Positions 6,649-14,094 of a stretch of 21,019 bases of DNA are shown in pieces (positions within the stretch are counted from its first letter, which is position 1; the number at the start of each line of letters is the position of its first letter). The position numbers and the translations under genes are program-made. Where the stretch lies: positions 1 to 21,019 of the forward strand of contig JARKOC010000320.1 of NCBI GenBank assembly GCA_029975915.1, given 5' to 3'. This DNA comes from Bryobacteraceae bacterium (GTDB taxonomy: Bacteria > Acidobacteriota > Terriglobia > Bryobacterales > Bryobacteraceae). The notes below the pieces were generated by a model. The model did not search any database. It saw only the letters and a program-made list of their open reading frames with translations, and was not told where the DNA came from.

Positions 6649-8469
6649 TCAATTCCCGTTGGGAGCGCCCATGCGCAGGGGGCCGCCGCGGGCCGTCGTC
6701 CAGAGCAGGCATTTGCATCCGGAACCGGGGACCGTGAAGATATCCAGCCCGTGATCGAAGGTCTGTACCAGGATCTCCAGTTGTCCGTCGCCGTCCAGGT
6801 CGGCAATCGTGGGGGCGGCCGGTGCGCCGTTGCCGTTGCCGTTGGAGCCGGGATTGGGAAGGGATACGTCATGAAGCAATGCGCCGTTGGCCGTAAGGAT
6901 GATCAGGTGTCCGGAATCGAGGGCTTTCGGGTCGCCATAGGTGCTGAAGACCAGTTCGGGCGAACCGTCCTGATTCAAATCGGAGGCCGTGACCTCGGAG
7001 GCGAACATGATCGCCTTGCCATGGGTGTAGTTGTAGCGCCACAGACGGTTGCCCGCGGCGTCAAAGGCATGGACAAAGCCGTCGTTGAGGGAAACCACGA
7101 TTTCAGGCCTGGAATCACCCGAGATATTGATAGTGGTTGCGGCCGGCACTCCCCTGGGCGGATACCAGCCGTCGACACTGATGGGAGCGCCTCCCCGCGG
7201 CAGGGTTTCCCATCCGGCAAGTCGCATGGCGCTCCGTGAGCCGTCGCCGTATGCGCCCTCCAATACCATCAGGGCGTAAGCCTGTGTTTCGTAGGGTATG
7301 TTTTTCTCCACGTTGGGGACTCCCAGAACCTCGTTGCGGCCGTCGCCGTTCAGGTCCACCACGTTGGGCGGGGAGGCGGTCCATTGCAGCCACTCCTGCC
7401 CGGTTCCGGGATCTGGCCAATCCCCGGTGTTCAGGTGATAGTGGTTTTCTTCCACAGTCGGATCCGCCCAGCGAATGAACTGACCCCAGGCCAGACGCAT
7501 CCCCGCATAGCCGGAGGCCCGATTGGTAAACCACGGCGAGGCGTCGATGGCCTGCCCATCCATCTTGAACGCCTCGATGGTGTGATTGTCGTAGGTGACG
7601 ATGATTTCCAGGTTCGCATCGTCATCGATATTTCCGATCCCCACATTGAGGCCGTAGCACCCGTACCCGTGCAGACCGGCGCCGTTTCTGCCGACGTCGC
7701 CTCCCATCCCGGTTCGGGTATTGTATCGAGGCCAGGCCTGGTAGGTCACGTCTGCCGGCTGGAAGAGTGAGCCTTTTGCGGAGAAAACGAACACCTGCGC
7801 CCCCTCGGACCTGGTCTGGGTGGTGGTGGCGACTACCTCGATCCTGCCGTCACGATCGAGGTCGCCTGCCGCCAACCCCCGCACCTCCGGGGTCTGGCCG
7901 GCCGAGGTGGTGTCCGCCGGCCAGCCGTTCTTCACGGACAGTTTCCTGTTGCGCCATTCATAGGCATACACCTTGCCGCCCTGCCCGACGACAATCTCCC
8001 GAATTCCATCTCCTTCCAGGTCGGTCACCACATGGGGGGCATAGATGCGGCTGCCGTTGCCCGGGGCGCTGTCGAGAAGCTTTCCACCGGCGTCATGCAC
8101 ATACAGCGTATAATAGGCTGAAATCAGCTCTTTGGAGCCGTCGCCGTCCAGATCGGCCACGAGCGGTGAGGCAAACCAGCCGGTCTGACCCGACAGGTTG
8201 CGCATGAAAACGGGCCGTTGCACGGGGCCGCTGCTCTTCCCGGCCGCGCATACCGGCGTCACGAGACCACCGGTGGCTCCGTCCCCTCCTTCCGAGGAAG
8301 GAGTGTCGGCGCCTCCGCTGCCGCCGGTACTACCGTCGCTGCCGGTAGCGCCGCTATGTGCGCTGCCGCCGCCGTTACAACTACCGCTACCTCCTCCACC
8401 TCCTCCGCCGCAGCCGACTATCAGACTCATCAGGAAAATCACGATAACCTCTTTCAAATCTCTTCGCAT
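6649..8469 (-). CDS. FG-GAP/VCBS repeat lipoprotein
   Basis: This exported protein of 606 residues is predicted to be lipidated. A short N-terminus (MRRDLKEVIVIFLMSLIVGC) ends in a lipobox with Cys20, followed by a low-complexity Gly/Ser linker (about 20-68). The rest is a repeated beta-propeller: blades carry calcium-binding-type DLDGDG motifs (VADLDGDGSKEL, VTDLEGDGIREI, AAGDLDRDGRIEV, IGNIDDDANLEI, VVDLNGDGRNEV, ASDLNQDGSPEL, IADLDGDGQLEI). The frame is open to 8583, but ATG 8469 was chosen because GGGAGGG stands directly upstream and the lipoprotein signal begins there; the longer start would run into the riboswitch terminator. Such propellers mediate surface binding or adhesion. Regulation is by a promoter and a GEMM-I riboswitch immediately upstream, so it is expected to answer to a cyclic dinucleotide. 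Confidence 0.9.
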   Translation of the reverse strand: MRRDLKEVIVIFLMSLIVGCGGGGGGGSGSCNGGGSAHSGATGSDGSTGGSGGADTPSSEGGDGATGGLVTPVCAAGKSSGPVQRPVFMRNLSGQTGWFASPLVADLDGDGSKELISAYYTLYVHDAGGKLLDSAPGNGSRIYAPHVVTDLEGDGIREIVVGQGGKVYAYEWRNRKLSVKNGWPADTTSAGQTPEVRGLAAGDLDRDGRIEVVATTTQTRSEGAQVFVFSAKGSLFQPADVTYQAWPRYNTRTGMGGDVGRNGAGLHGYGCYGLNVGIGNIDDDANLEIIVTYDNHTIEAFKMDGQAIDASPWFTNRASGYAGMRLAWGQFIRWADPTVEENHYHLNTGDWPDPGTGQEWLQWTASPPNVVDLNGDGRNEVLGVPNVEKNIPYETQAYALMVLEGAYGDGSRSAMRLAGWETLPRGGAPISVDGWYPPRGVPAATTINISGDSRPEIVVSLNDGFVHAFDAAGNRLWRYNYTHGKAIMFASEVTASDLNQDGSPELVFSTYGDPKALDSGHLIILTANGALLHDVSLPNPGSNGNGNGAPAAPTIADLDGDGQLEILVQTFDHGLDIFTVPGSGCKCLLWTTARGGPLRMGAPNGN

Positions 8470-8540
8470 GGAACCCTCCCGATACGGTGACGACCTCTTG
8501 TCGTATTTTTCCCCCTTCGTCCACCGGTTCAGACCGCCGG

Positions 8541-8590
8541 AAACAGAACAGCCGGGGCTGAAATATGGATGATATTTCGGCAACCCGGCT
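8541..8590 (-). terminator. Riboswitch expression platform (conditional terminator hairpin)
   Basis: Reading the minus strand, AGCCGGG (8590-8584) pairs with CCCGGCT (8556-8550), and inside it GAAATAT (8578-8572) pairs with ATATTTC (8566-8560). The stem is followed by TGTTCTGTTT. The left arm is also part of the 3' half of the GEMM aptamer, so aptamer folding and terminator folding exclude each other. Ligand binding would then favour read-through (an ON switch), inferred from the geometry. Confidence 0.75.
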
Positions 8591-8662
8591 GTCTCGGCGA
8601 GACCCTGTAGGCTTTCCGCCCCATCCTCACGGATGGTTGAGTAGTATCGTCTATCCCATGGG
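8571..8662 (-). promoter_or_regulatory. GEMM-I cyclic-dinucleotide riboswitch aptamer (probable GEMM-Ib)
   Basis: The minus strand shows the GEMM-I pattern in order: CAACCATCC, a GTGA tetraloop, GGATGGGGCGGAAAGCC (P2 and its flank, 8640-8610), then a GTCTC-GCC-GAGAC hairpin (P3, 8603-8591), and the AGCCGGGTTGCCGAAA closing strand (8590-8575). Aligned to the Vibrio Vc2 aptamer, the base at the ligand-contacting position 20 reads A (…TACTCAACC against …GGGCAAACC). In the literature this marks the GEMM-Ib group that responds to 3',3'-cGAMP in Geobacter rather than c-di-GMP. Class membership is confident; the ligand is inferred from hand alignment. Confidence 0.9.
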
Positions 8663-8680
8663 GTAATTTAGTTTGAGTGA

Positions 8681-8709
8681 ATCCTACGTCATGAAAAGGA
8701 ACAAGTCAA
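8681..8709 (-). promoter_or_regulatory. Sigma-70 type promoter of the riboswitch/FG-GAP transcript
   Basis: TTGACT (8709-8704), a 17-base spacer and TAGGAT (8686-8681) on the minus strand predict transcription starting near 8674. That is just ahead of the aptamer, which is the right place for a riboswitch-controlled leader. Confidence 0.6.
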
Positions 8710-8766
8710 CCGTGTGATATGAAAGCATCATGTTATTTCCTTGCCGTTTCCGCAACCGCCCCTTTT

Positions 8767-10296
8767 TCATTCCGCGAGCAGCTTCGCGCTATCGTACTCG
8801 AAGTGCTGGTAATCGAGGAGGTGCTTCCAGGCGCCGCCCCAGTCGAAGCCCCGGTCGGCGAAGAAGCCGACTTCCCTGCCGCCGGTCCTGAGCAGTCCCG
8901 GCTCTTTCCTTGAGCGGTCCGCGTAGACGGCGCCCGTTGCGGGCAGCACCAGGCAATCCGCGGGACGGGCTGTGCAGAAGGCCAGGGCAGGAGACGGGGC
9001 GTCAAAGCCATTACGGCGAAGGAACTCTCCCTTGTCCTCCGCGCCGTCCCAGCCGAGCGTCCTGAGAACGTCGCTCCTTGGGGAGATGTACGGGTTCTGG
9101 AGCGGGTTGATATCGATGGCGCCTCCGTAGCTGTGCTTGGACCAGACGCCGGGTTTGCCGGTGACGTCCCGGCAGTTGAAGGCCGACGTGTTGTTGGCCA
9201 CCATGGAGCGATCATCACTGGCGTCGTATTTCTCAATCAGCTCCATCCGCTCGATGGGATACTGTTCGGTGTAAAGATCGCCGAAAGCCTTGACCACCGG
9301 GAGCGCCAGCTTCCGGTGCACCACCAGTTCCCCCACCTTGTGCGTGCCGTCGAACCCGCGATGGACGAGCACCAGGTACCGCAGGTCGGAAATCGACACC
9401 GGACACCCTTCCTTCCAGCTTTTTTTCAGCCGCATCTCGTCCGCCAGGTTTTTCGGCACGGACAGGGCCATGCCGAAGAATCCGTCCGCTCCACGGTACT
9501 CCACCTGTCGCTCTCCCAGACCGGCAAGCCTGGACCGTACCTGCTTCTCCGGCCCGCCGGCCTGCTCACCAATGGGTGCCAGACGCGACAGTCCGGGCAG
9601 TGTCGCCAGGTCATGACGGTTCGCCATGAGCATCTGCGGTTTTTTCGAAGGATCGAGCCAGGCGAGAATCCTTACCAACTCAGGTTCGTCTACCGCCACA
9701 CACCCGGACGTCGTTACGCCCTCCTCCAACCGGACATGGAGAAAGATCGCACTGCCGAGGCCCTTGACAACGGGGTTGCGGTTATAGCCGATCACGATCC
9801 CGTGCCGGTAGCGGTGATCCGTACGCTTCATCACCTCGTACGACGCGGCGCCGGTCTCGTTCCGCTTCGCCCAGGTGTTGTAGTCGGACGCATTCACGTC
9901 ATCCACCCAGATATCCTCTTCCGTTGCCTGACGGTAGGGCATGCGGCTTTCGACTGCCGACGCATAGCCGAATGCGAATTCCAGGGGGAATACACCGGTC
10001 GGAGTCCGTCCGTCGCCTTCCCGTTTCTCCTCCCGTGGGGCGATTCCGTTTCGGCCTATCATGGCCGGAACCGGAGCGAAGCGGGCTTCCCATCCCGCGG
10101 CGGTGCGTTCCAAAACGTAGAGACGCGCCAGGGAGGTGTCCGGTGTGTCGGCCACCACCAGCAAAAGCTGGTCCCCTTTGATTTCTGATTCGGACAGGGC
10201 CTCCGGGGCATCGCCCGGCGTGTCCGGGGAACAGCCGGCGCCAACCAGCAGCGCCAACAGGAGCAGGAAACCCAGTGTATTTCTCTTTTCTCTCAT
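8767..10296 (-). CDS. Lipoprotein fusing L,D-transpeptidase and M15 (VanY-like) carboxypeptidase domains
   Basis: This 509-residue envelope protein should act on peptidoglycan. The signal (LGFLLLLALLVGAGC) gives a lipobox Cys22. Residues about 40-210 form an L,D-transpeptidase (YkuD-like) domain: GRTPTGVFPL, then IFLHVRL with His187 and TTSGCVAVDE with the catalytic Cys199. Residues about 290-509 form a zinc D-alanyl-D-alanine carboxypeptidase domain of the M15 type: SKHSYGGAIDINP (ligands His388 and Asp395) and DYQHFEY (catalytic acidic Asp495 and ligand His498). An insert around 431-470 contains two Cys. Both catalytic sets look intact, so the protein could trim stem peptides and form 3-3 cross-links or attach lipoproteins. 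Start ATG 10296 has AGAAGG 6 bases upstream. No adjacent gene is clearly co-transcribed. Confidence 0.88.
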   Translation of the reverse strand: MREKRNTLGFLLLLALLVGAGCSPDTPGDAPEALSESEIKGDQLLLVVADTPDTSLARLYVLERTAAGWEARFAPVPAMIGRNGIAPREEKREGDGRTPTGVFPLEFAFGYASAVESRMPYRQATEEDIWVDDVNASDYNTWAKRNETGAASYEVMKRTDHRYRHGIVIGYNRNPVVKGLGSAIFLHVRLEEGVTTSGCVAVDEPELVRILAWLDPSKKPQMLMANRHDLATLPGLSRLAPIGEQAGGPEKQVRSRLAGLGERQVEYRGADGFFGMALSVPKNLADEMRLKKSWKEGCPVSISDLRYLVLVHRGFDGTHKVGELVVHRKLALPVVKAFGDLYTEQYPIERMELIEKYDASDDRSMVANNTSAFNCRDVTGKPGVWSKHSYGGAIDINPLQNPYISPRSDVLRTLGWDGAEDKGEFLRRNGFDAPSPALAFCTARPADCLVLPATGAVYADRSRKEPGLLRTGGREVGFFADRGFDWGGAWKHLLDYQHFEYDSAKLLAE

Positions 10297-10479
10297 AAAG
10301 AACCTTCTCTTTCTGTGTAATGGTTGAATTGAACCCGCGGTTCCCAGCGTCCCCGTGCACTCCTGTTTAGGATGAGCCTGGAGCAGAAGAAACAGGACGG
10401 AGGTTACGAAGGATTACTCCACCTGCCGAATCCGATGATCTCAGTGCGCTCAAAAACACATTGTTGTTCCGGGATGAAT

Positions 10480-12177
10480 TCAGCCTTCACCATCATAGCC
10501 GCCTCTGCGCTCATGGAGCATCCGTCCGGAAAAAACCCCGCTCCATTCTGGATTCCGGTGCATGGCCCGCGGTTTCACGTCCCCCAGCCTTTGGCCGAGT
10601 TCCGTGCACCTCCGCAGATAGGATTCCCGGCCGTTCGCAGCGATGCGGAATACGCGTAACGGCGCCAGTTGCCCCAGGTCGCGGCAGTAGCGGTAGTGGT
10701 AATTCTCTCCGAGCAGGCCGTCCATCGCTTCCCCCATGCGGGCCAGTGCGTCGTCGGCCGCGTCCGGAGCTTCCACATAGATCACATAGGCGGGCGGGGT
10801 CTGCTCGTCGAAGGCGAGCATGTCAAAGGTGGGGTGTAATCCGGTCTGTTGCGCGGCTTTCCGGAGCGCTTGGCAGACGTGCTCTTCGTGAAGCTTCTCG
10901 CCGAAGCGGTCCGAGATGAAGTCGGCCTTGCCGACAAAGCGCAGCAGCGGCGTCCCGCGATGGAAACCCGTGACCCGCACCAGGTCGTGGAGACGGTAGC
11001 GGTACAGCCCGCCAGCGGTGGTGACCGCCAGGGAATAGGTTTTCCCGGCTTCGAGCTGGTGGAGCAGCCGTGCCTCTCCCCCGTCATGGGGGAGAAATTC
11101 GAAGAAGTGGGAGCGGATGGCGGGGAGGCAACCGTCAAGGCCGGTCAGCGGCAGGGTGGCGAAGCATTCGGTGGCGAGCAGACCCTTGCCCTGGACCACG
11201 GCGTGGGGGAATAGGCGTTCCAGATCCTCAGCCGGTCCGGCGGCGGCCGCATCCCGCCAGCAGCTGACCAGCCGCAGGCGGGGCCAGATGGCACGGTGAA
11301 CGTCTCCGGGTGAGGCATTGCCGGAAAAGGCTTGTCTGATTTCAACGGCGCGGGCTGTGTCAGACCGGTTGAGCCGTCCCAGTCGTTCCGCCAGGGACGG
11401 TTCCAGGGTCGCGGGGGGCGTCAGGGTCCCTGCGGCCACATCGTCGGCTAGTTGTGGCCACCAGCGCAGCAGATGGTCGCAGAGGATGGTCAGGAACGTG
11501 GGATTCCAGACCGAGACCAGGGTCAACCGGCGGCTGCGCATCAGGAACAGGAGCGTGATGTACCAGAAGCTCTCCATGTCGCGGATCAGCTTGACTTCCG
11601 GCGGAACCGCCTGCGCCGAGCGGACCAGCCATCCCTTGAATCCTCCCAGGTACTCGCTGTCGTCCTCGAAGCCAACCGGTATGCCGCCGCCGGTTCTTTC
11701 CGGTTTCCGGGCAGCAGGGGTGATCGACCAGTAGCTCCGGCCGGTAATCAGCGAGGGAAAGGCGAGGTACAGGTCGGCGATCCAGGGGGCGATTCCCCGC
11801 TGGAACTGGCTTTTGAGCCCTTCGGTATAGGGTATCAGCTTGGAAGCGGCGGCCGAGCCGCTGGTAGGCTCCAGCAGAAGAACCGGATCAGCAGTCAGTA
11901 TGCCCGGTTCTCCGGCGGCGATCCTGCCGATGTACGGCTCGAAATCCCTGTAGTCGGCCAGGGGCGCCGCTGCCTGGTACTCCCTGGGGGTACGGATGGC
12001 GGCGAAGCCGTGGAGACGTCCGTATTCGGTGTCTGCGTTCCGTCGGAGTATGTCCCGCAGCGCCGCCCACTGCGAGGCCTCGCACCTGCCGAGGTCCCGG
12101 TGGAAACGCCATGCTTCGGGCAGGGTGGAAAGGAACCAGAGGCCGTTTGCGATGGCGCTCCTGAGCAGTCCTATCAT
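10480..12177 (-). CDS. GH3-family (auxin-responsive promoter type) acyl-amide synthetase
   Basis: The 565-residue protein belongs to the GH3 family within the adenylating (ANL-like) superfamily. Plant members activate a carboxylic acid as acyl-AMP and join it to an amino acid; bacterial members are mostly uncharacterised. The family marks are LEPTSGSAAASKLIPYT (ATP-binding loop, about 102-118), SSYWSITPA-like GRSYWSITPA, EYLGGFKGW, a SVWNPTFL helix, YFEF-like FFEFLPHDGG and AGGLYRYRLHDLVRVTGF, where an Asp typically contacts ATP ribose. The last quarter (KLHEEHVCQAL onwards) is the mobile C-terminal lid. The ATG start overlaps the stop of the GNAT-like gene upstream (ATGA, 12174-12177), showing translational coupling. 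It is the last gene of the radical SAM operon, so it may conjugate an acid made by those enzymes; the substrate is unknown. Confidence 0.85.
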   Translation of the reverse strand: MIGLLRSAIANGLWFLSTLPEAWRFHRDLGRCEASQWAALRDILRRNADTEYGRLHGFAAIRTPREYQAAAPLADYRDFEPYIGRIAAGEPGILTADPVLLLEPTSGSAAASKLIPYTEGLKSQFQRGIAPWIADLYLAFPSLITGRSYWSITPAARKPERTGGGIPVGFEDDSEYLGGFKGWLVRSAQAVPPEVKLIRDMESFWYITLLFLMRSRRLTLVSVWNPTFLTILCDHLLRWWPQLADDVAAGTLTPPATLEPSLAERLGRLNRSDTARAVEIRQAFSGNASPGDVHRAIWPRLRLVSCWRDAAAAGPAEDLERLFPHAVVQGKGLLATECFATLPLTGLDGCLPAIRSHFFEFLPHDGGEARLLHQLEAGKTYSLAVTTAGGLYRYRLHDLVRVTGFHRGTPLLRFVGKADFISDRFGEKLHEEHVCQALRKAAQQTGLHPTFDMLAFDEQTPPAYVIYVEAPDAADDALARMGEAMDGLLGENYHYRYCRDLGQLAPLRVFRIAANGRESYLRRCTELGQRLGDVKPRAMHRNPEWSGVFSGRMLHERRGGYDGEG

Positions 12178-12968
12178 TCTTCTCCCCGCTTCAGGCCGAG
12201 CATCCTCCTGCCGGCCGGGGTCAGGTTGCGGAGATCCACTTCGGTCAGGCAGACCAGTTCATCCCCGTGCAGGTGGCCGGAATTGGCCTTTTGAAAGAAA
12301 GCGACGTGGGGGTCTTTCAGGCGCTGCTCCGTCACATCCGCCACTCCGGCCTTGAGAGGCGTCGGTTCCTTCAGGCGCACCACGCCGCTTTCCGCGTCGT
12401 ATTCGTGGGGAAACTTGCGGGACGCCAGACGGTCCATGATGCGGCGTACGCCAGACGGGCACGGGCGTTCACGGCAGGGATGGAAGGTCCTGAAAAATAC
12501 CGGCAGGAACCGGTAGGTCTTGTATCCCGAGCTGATGAGGAACCAGTACACCGCACGGTCTTTGATCCCCTCCGCCAGATGGAAGAAGAGTCTGCCCAGG
12601 AGGCGTGGAAGGAGGGTTTCCCGCCGGAAATCATGGCTGACCACCGTGTCGCCGGAAAAGAAGGCCGTCACCGGCCTCCCGTCGATCTCTTCTTCCAGAC
12701 GCATCAGGGTGGAAAATCCGCGCAGCGCGCCGCCGTCCATCTCGTGGAGGAGGGCCACCCATTCCTTTTCGGAAAGGTCCGCTTCGAAATGTTCCGGCCG
12801 GACATTATCATAGTACCTCTCCATGAGCCGGAACATGGCGCCCCGATCCCCATCGCTCAGTTCCCGCACCGGCCTGACGGTCCCACGGAGGCGACCCTCG
12901 ATGAGCGGTCCCGGCAGGTCAGAGCACGGCGAGTTCCACATGGCTGATGCGTGAGTCAAGGCGGTCAT
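12174..12968 (-). CDS. Divergent GNAT-like hypothetical protein
   Basis: This 264-residue cytoplasmic protein has no clear named family. The pattern is GNAT-like: VRELSDGDRGAMFRLMERYY at the N-terminus, FFSGDTVVSHDFRRETLLPRLLGRLFFHL (about 100-128) in the place of the acetyl-CoA-binding strand-loop-helix, and YWFLISSGYKTYRFLPVFF afterwards. The usual RxxGxG/A pyrophosphate loop is not obvious, so it may use another acyl donor or be non-catalytic. ATG 12968 overlaps the end of the previous gene by 50 bases and has GGGAG 8 bases upstream; ATG 12941 is an alternative start. The stop overlaps the GH3 start. Lying between another GNAT-like protein and GH3, it is probably a pathway-specific acyltransferase or amino-acid-handling protein. 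Confidence 0.65.
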   Translation of the reverse strand: MTALTHASAMWNSPCSDLPGPLIEGRLRGTVRPVRELSDGDRGAMFRLMERYYDNVRPEHFEADLSEKEWVALLHEMDGGALRGFSTLMRLEEEIDGRPVTAFFSGDTVVSHDFRRETLLPRLLGRLFFHLAEGIKDRAVYWFLISSGYKTYRFLPVFFRTFHPCRERPCPSGVRRIMDRLASRKFPHEYDAESGVVRLKEPTPLKAGVADVTEQRLKDPHVAFFQKANSGHLHGDELVCLTEVDLRNLTPAGRRMLGLKRGEE

Positions 12969-14031
12969 GAAATTCGCTCCCGTCGTCCCAGCCGACCGTA
13001 TAGAGTCTGCTGGTATAGTCTATATGGGGATAGCGGCGCGCCGCTTTCAGGAAGGGGTCATGCTCGGCCATGCCGAGCATGAGAAACCCTTGGCCCCGTC
13101 TGTGGGTCGATTGTATCACCTGCCGCAGCAGGAGGTCGAATACCACGGGTTCATTGTCCGCGATACAGGTAAAAGCGGCGTAGCCCATGGAAATGGCCTC
13201 TCCCGGCCGGGGAAGGGGCCGAAATCCCCGCAGGCGGGCATACAGGTCGTACAGGGGCCGCCCCCGGCGAAGAAACCCGCCATAGACGTGAACCACCGAC
13301 TGCTTGAAGGAGGACTGGTCCCAAAGGCCCATGACGCCTGCAATGCGGCCGCGCCGCAGGGCAACCAGGAAGTCAGACGGCCGGAAACCCCTTGTCCGCG
13401 CGGCTTCCGGCGCGAAGTCCGCGACCGCGCATACCGGGAAAAACTGCCGCCGCGCCCCGCACCGGTTGAGGAATTCGACCATGTCGTCCAGGTGGATTCC
13501 ATTGCCGTCGCGCACTTCGAACCCTGCCGGGATCATCGCTTCAATCCGCCGCGCATGCAGGGCCAGGGTGTGGATGCGGGCCAGCGGCCGATAGACCGGG
13601 AAATGGCGTCTCGCCCTGTTCACCAGCACCCCTTCCGCTTCCCGGTTTCCCTCGATAATGGTGGTCAGGTATCCCCTGGTCCGCCGGTCTTCGTGCAGCT
13701 CCCTGAGGAAGCGGAATCCCCCCGAAACCAGCCATCGGGAGCGGAAGCGGCGGTCCACCCGCAGCTGCCCCAGGTAGCCGACGGTCTCCTCCCGGCCGTT
13801 GATGAACAGCCGTCGCAGGGATCGGCCCGCCAGGGCGGCGATGTCGCCGCTCGGCAGGCGCCGGGCCACCAGGGTCTGGTGGAGATCGCCCATCACATCG
13901 CAGCCGTGGAAGTAGGAGGGAGAGCGCTCGTATCTCACCGAGACGCTGCCCGGCACCGGGTTCTCCCGCAGGAGCCGCAGGATCGCCTCATCGTCGTCGG
14001 GCGTGGCAAGGTCGAAGGTGAATTCGGTCAT
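12919..14031 (-). CDS. GNAT-family N-acetyltransferase-like protein, probably two GNAT modules
   Basis: The 370-residue protein starts like a GNAT enzyme (FTFDLATPDDDEAILRLLRE), followed by GYLGQLRVDRRFRSRWLVSG (about 94-113), which occupies the position of motif A although the CoA loop is degenerate. A block YLTTIIEGNREAEGVLV…FPVYRPLARIHTLAL closes a first module near residue 160. The second half repeats the theme (FLVALRRGRIAGVMGLWDQ, then YAAFTCIADNEPVVFDLLLRQVIQSTHRRGQGFLMLGM), so a tandem GNAT architecture like that of Fem or N-acyl-amino-acid enzymes is plausible. The start is ATG 14031, with only a weak ribosome site. It lies 63 bases after the first radical SAM gene, with a GC hairpin in the gap, and overlaps the next gene by 50 bases. 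Confidence 0.75.
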   Translation of the reverse strand: MTEFTFDLATPDDDEAILRLLRENPVPGSVSVRYERSPSYFHGCDVMGDLHQTLVARRLPSGDIAALAGRSLRRLFINGREETVGYLGQLRVDRRFRSRWLVSGGFRFLRELHEDRRTRGYLTTIIEGNREAEGVLVNRARRHFPVYRPLARIHTLALHARRIEAMIPAGFEVRDGNGIHLDDMVEFLNRCGARRQFFPVCAVADFAPEAARTRGFRPSDFLVALRRGRIAGVMGLWDQSSFKQSVVHVYGGFLRRGRPLYDLYARLRGFRPLPRPGEAISMGYAAFTCIADNEPVVFDLLLRQVIQSTHRRGQGFLMLGMAEHDPFLKAARRYPHIDYTSRLYTVGWDDGSEFHDRLDSRISHVELAVL

Positions 14032-14050
14032 AGGCGCTCGGAATTATTTT

Positions 14051-14067
14051 CCCCCAGGGGAAGGGGG
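14051..14067. repeat. GC hairpin inside the radical SAM/GNAT operon gap
   Basis: CCCCC (14051-14055) pairs with GGGGG (14063-14067) in the only non-overlapping gap between genes of this operon (14032-14094). In the transcript sense it is followed by AAAATAATT, not a U-tract, so it is not a classical terminator. It may tune mRNA processing or relative expression of the downstream genes. Confidence 0.35.
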
Positions 14068-14094
14068 ACTTCAAAAACCTTGATAATATCCAAA

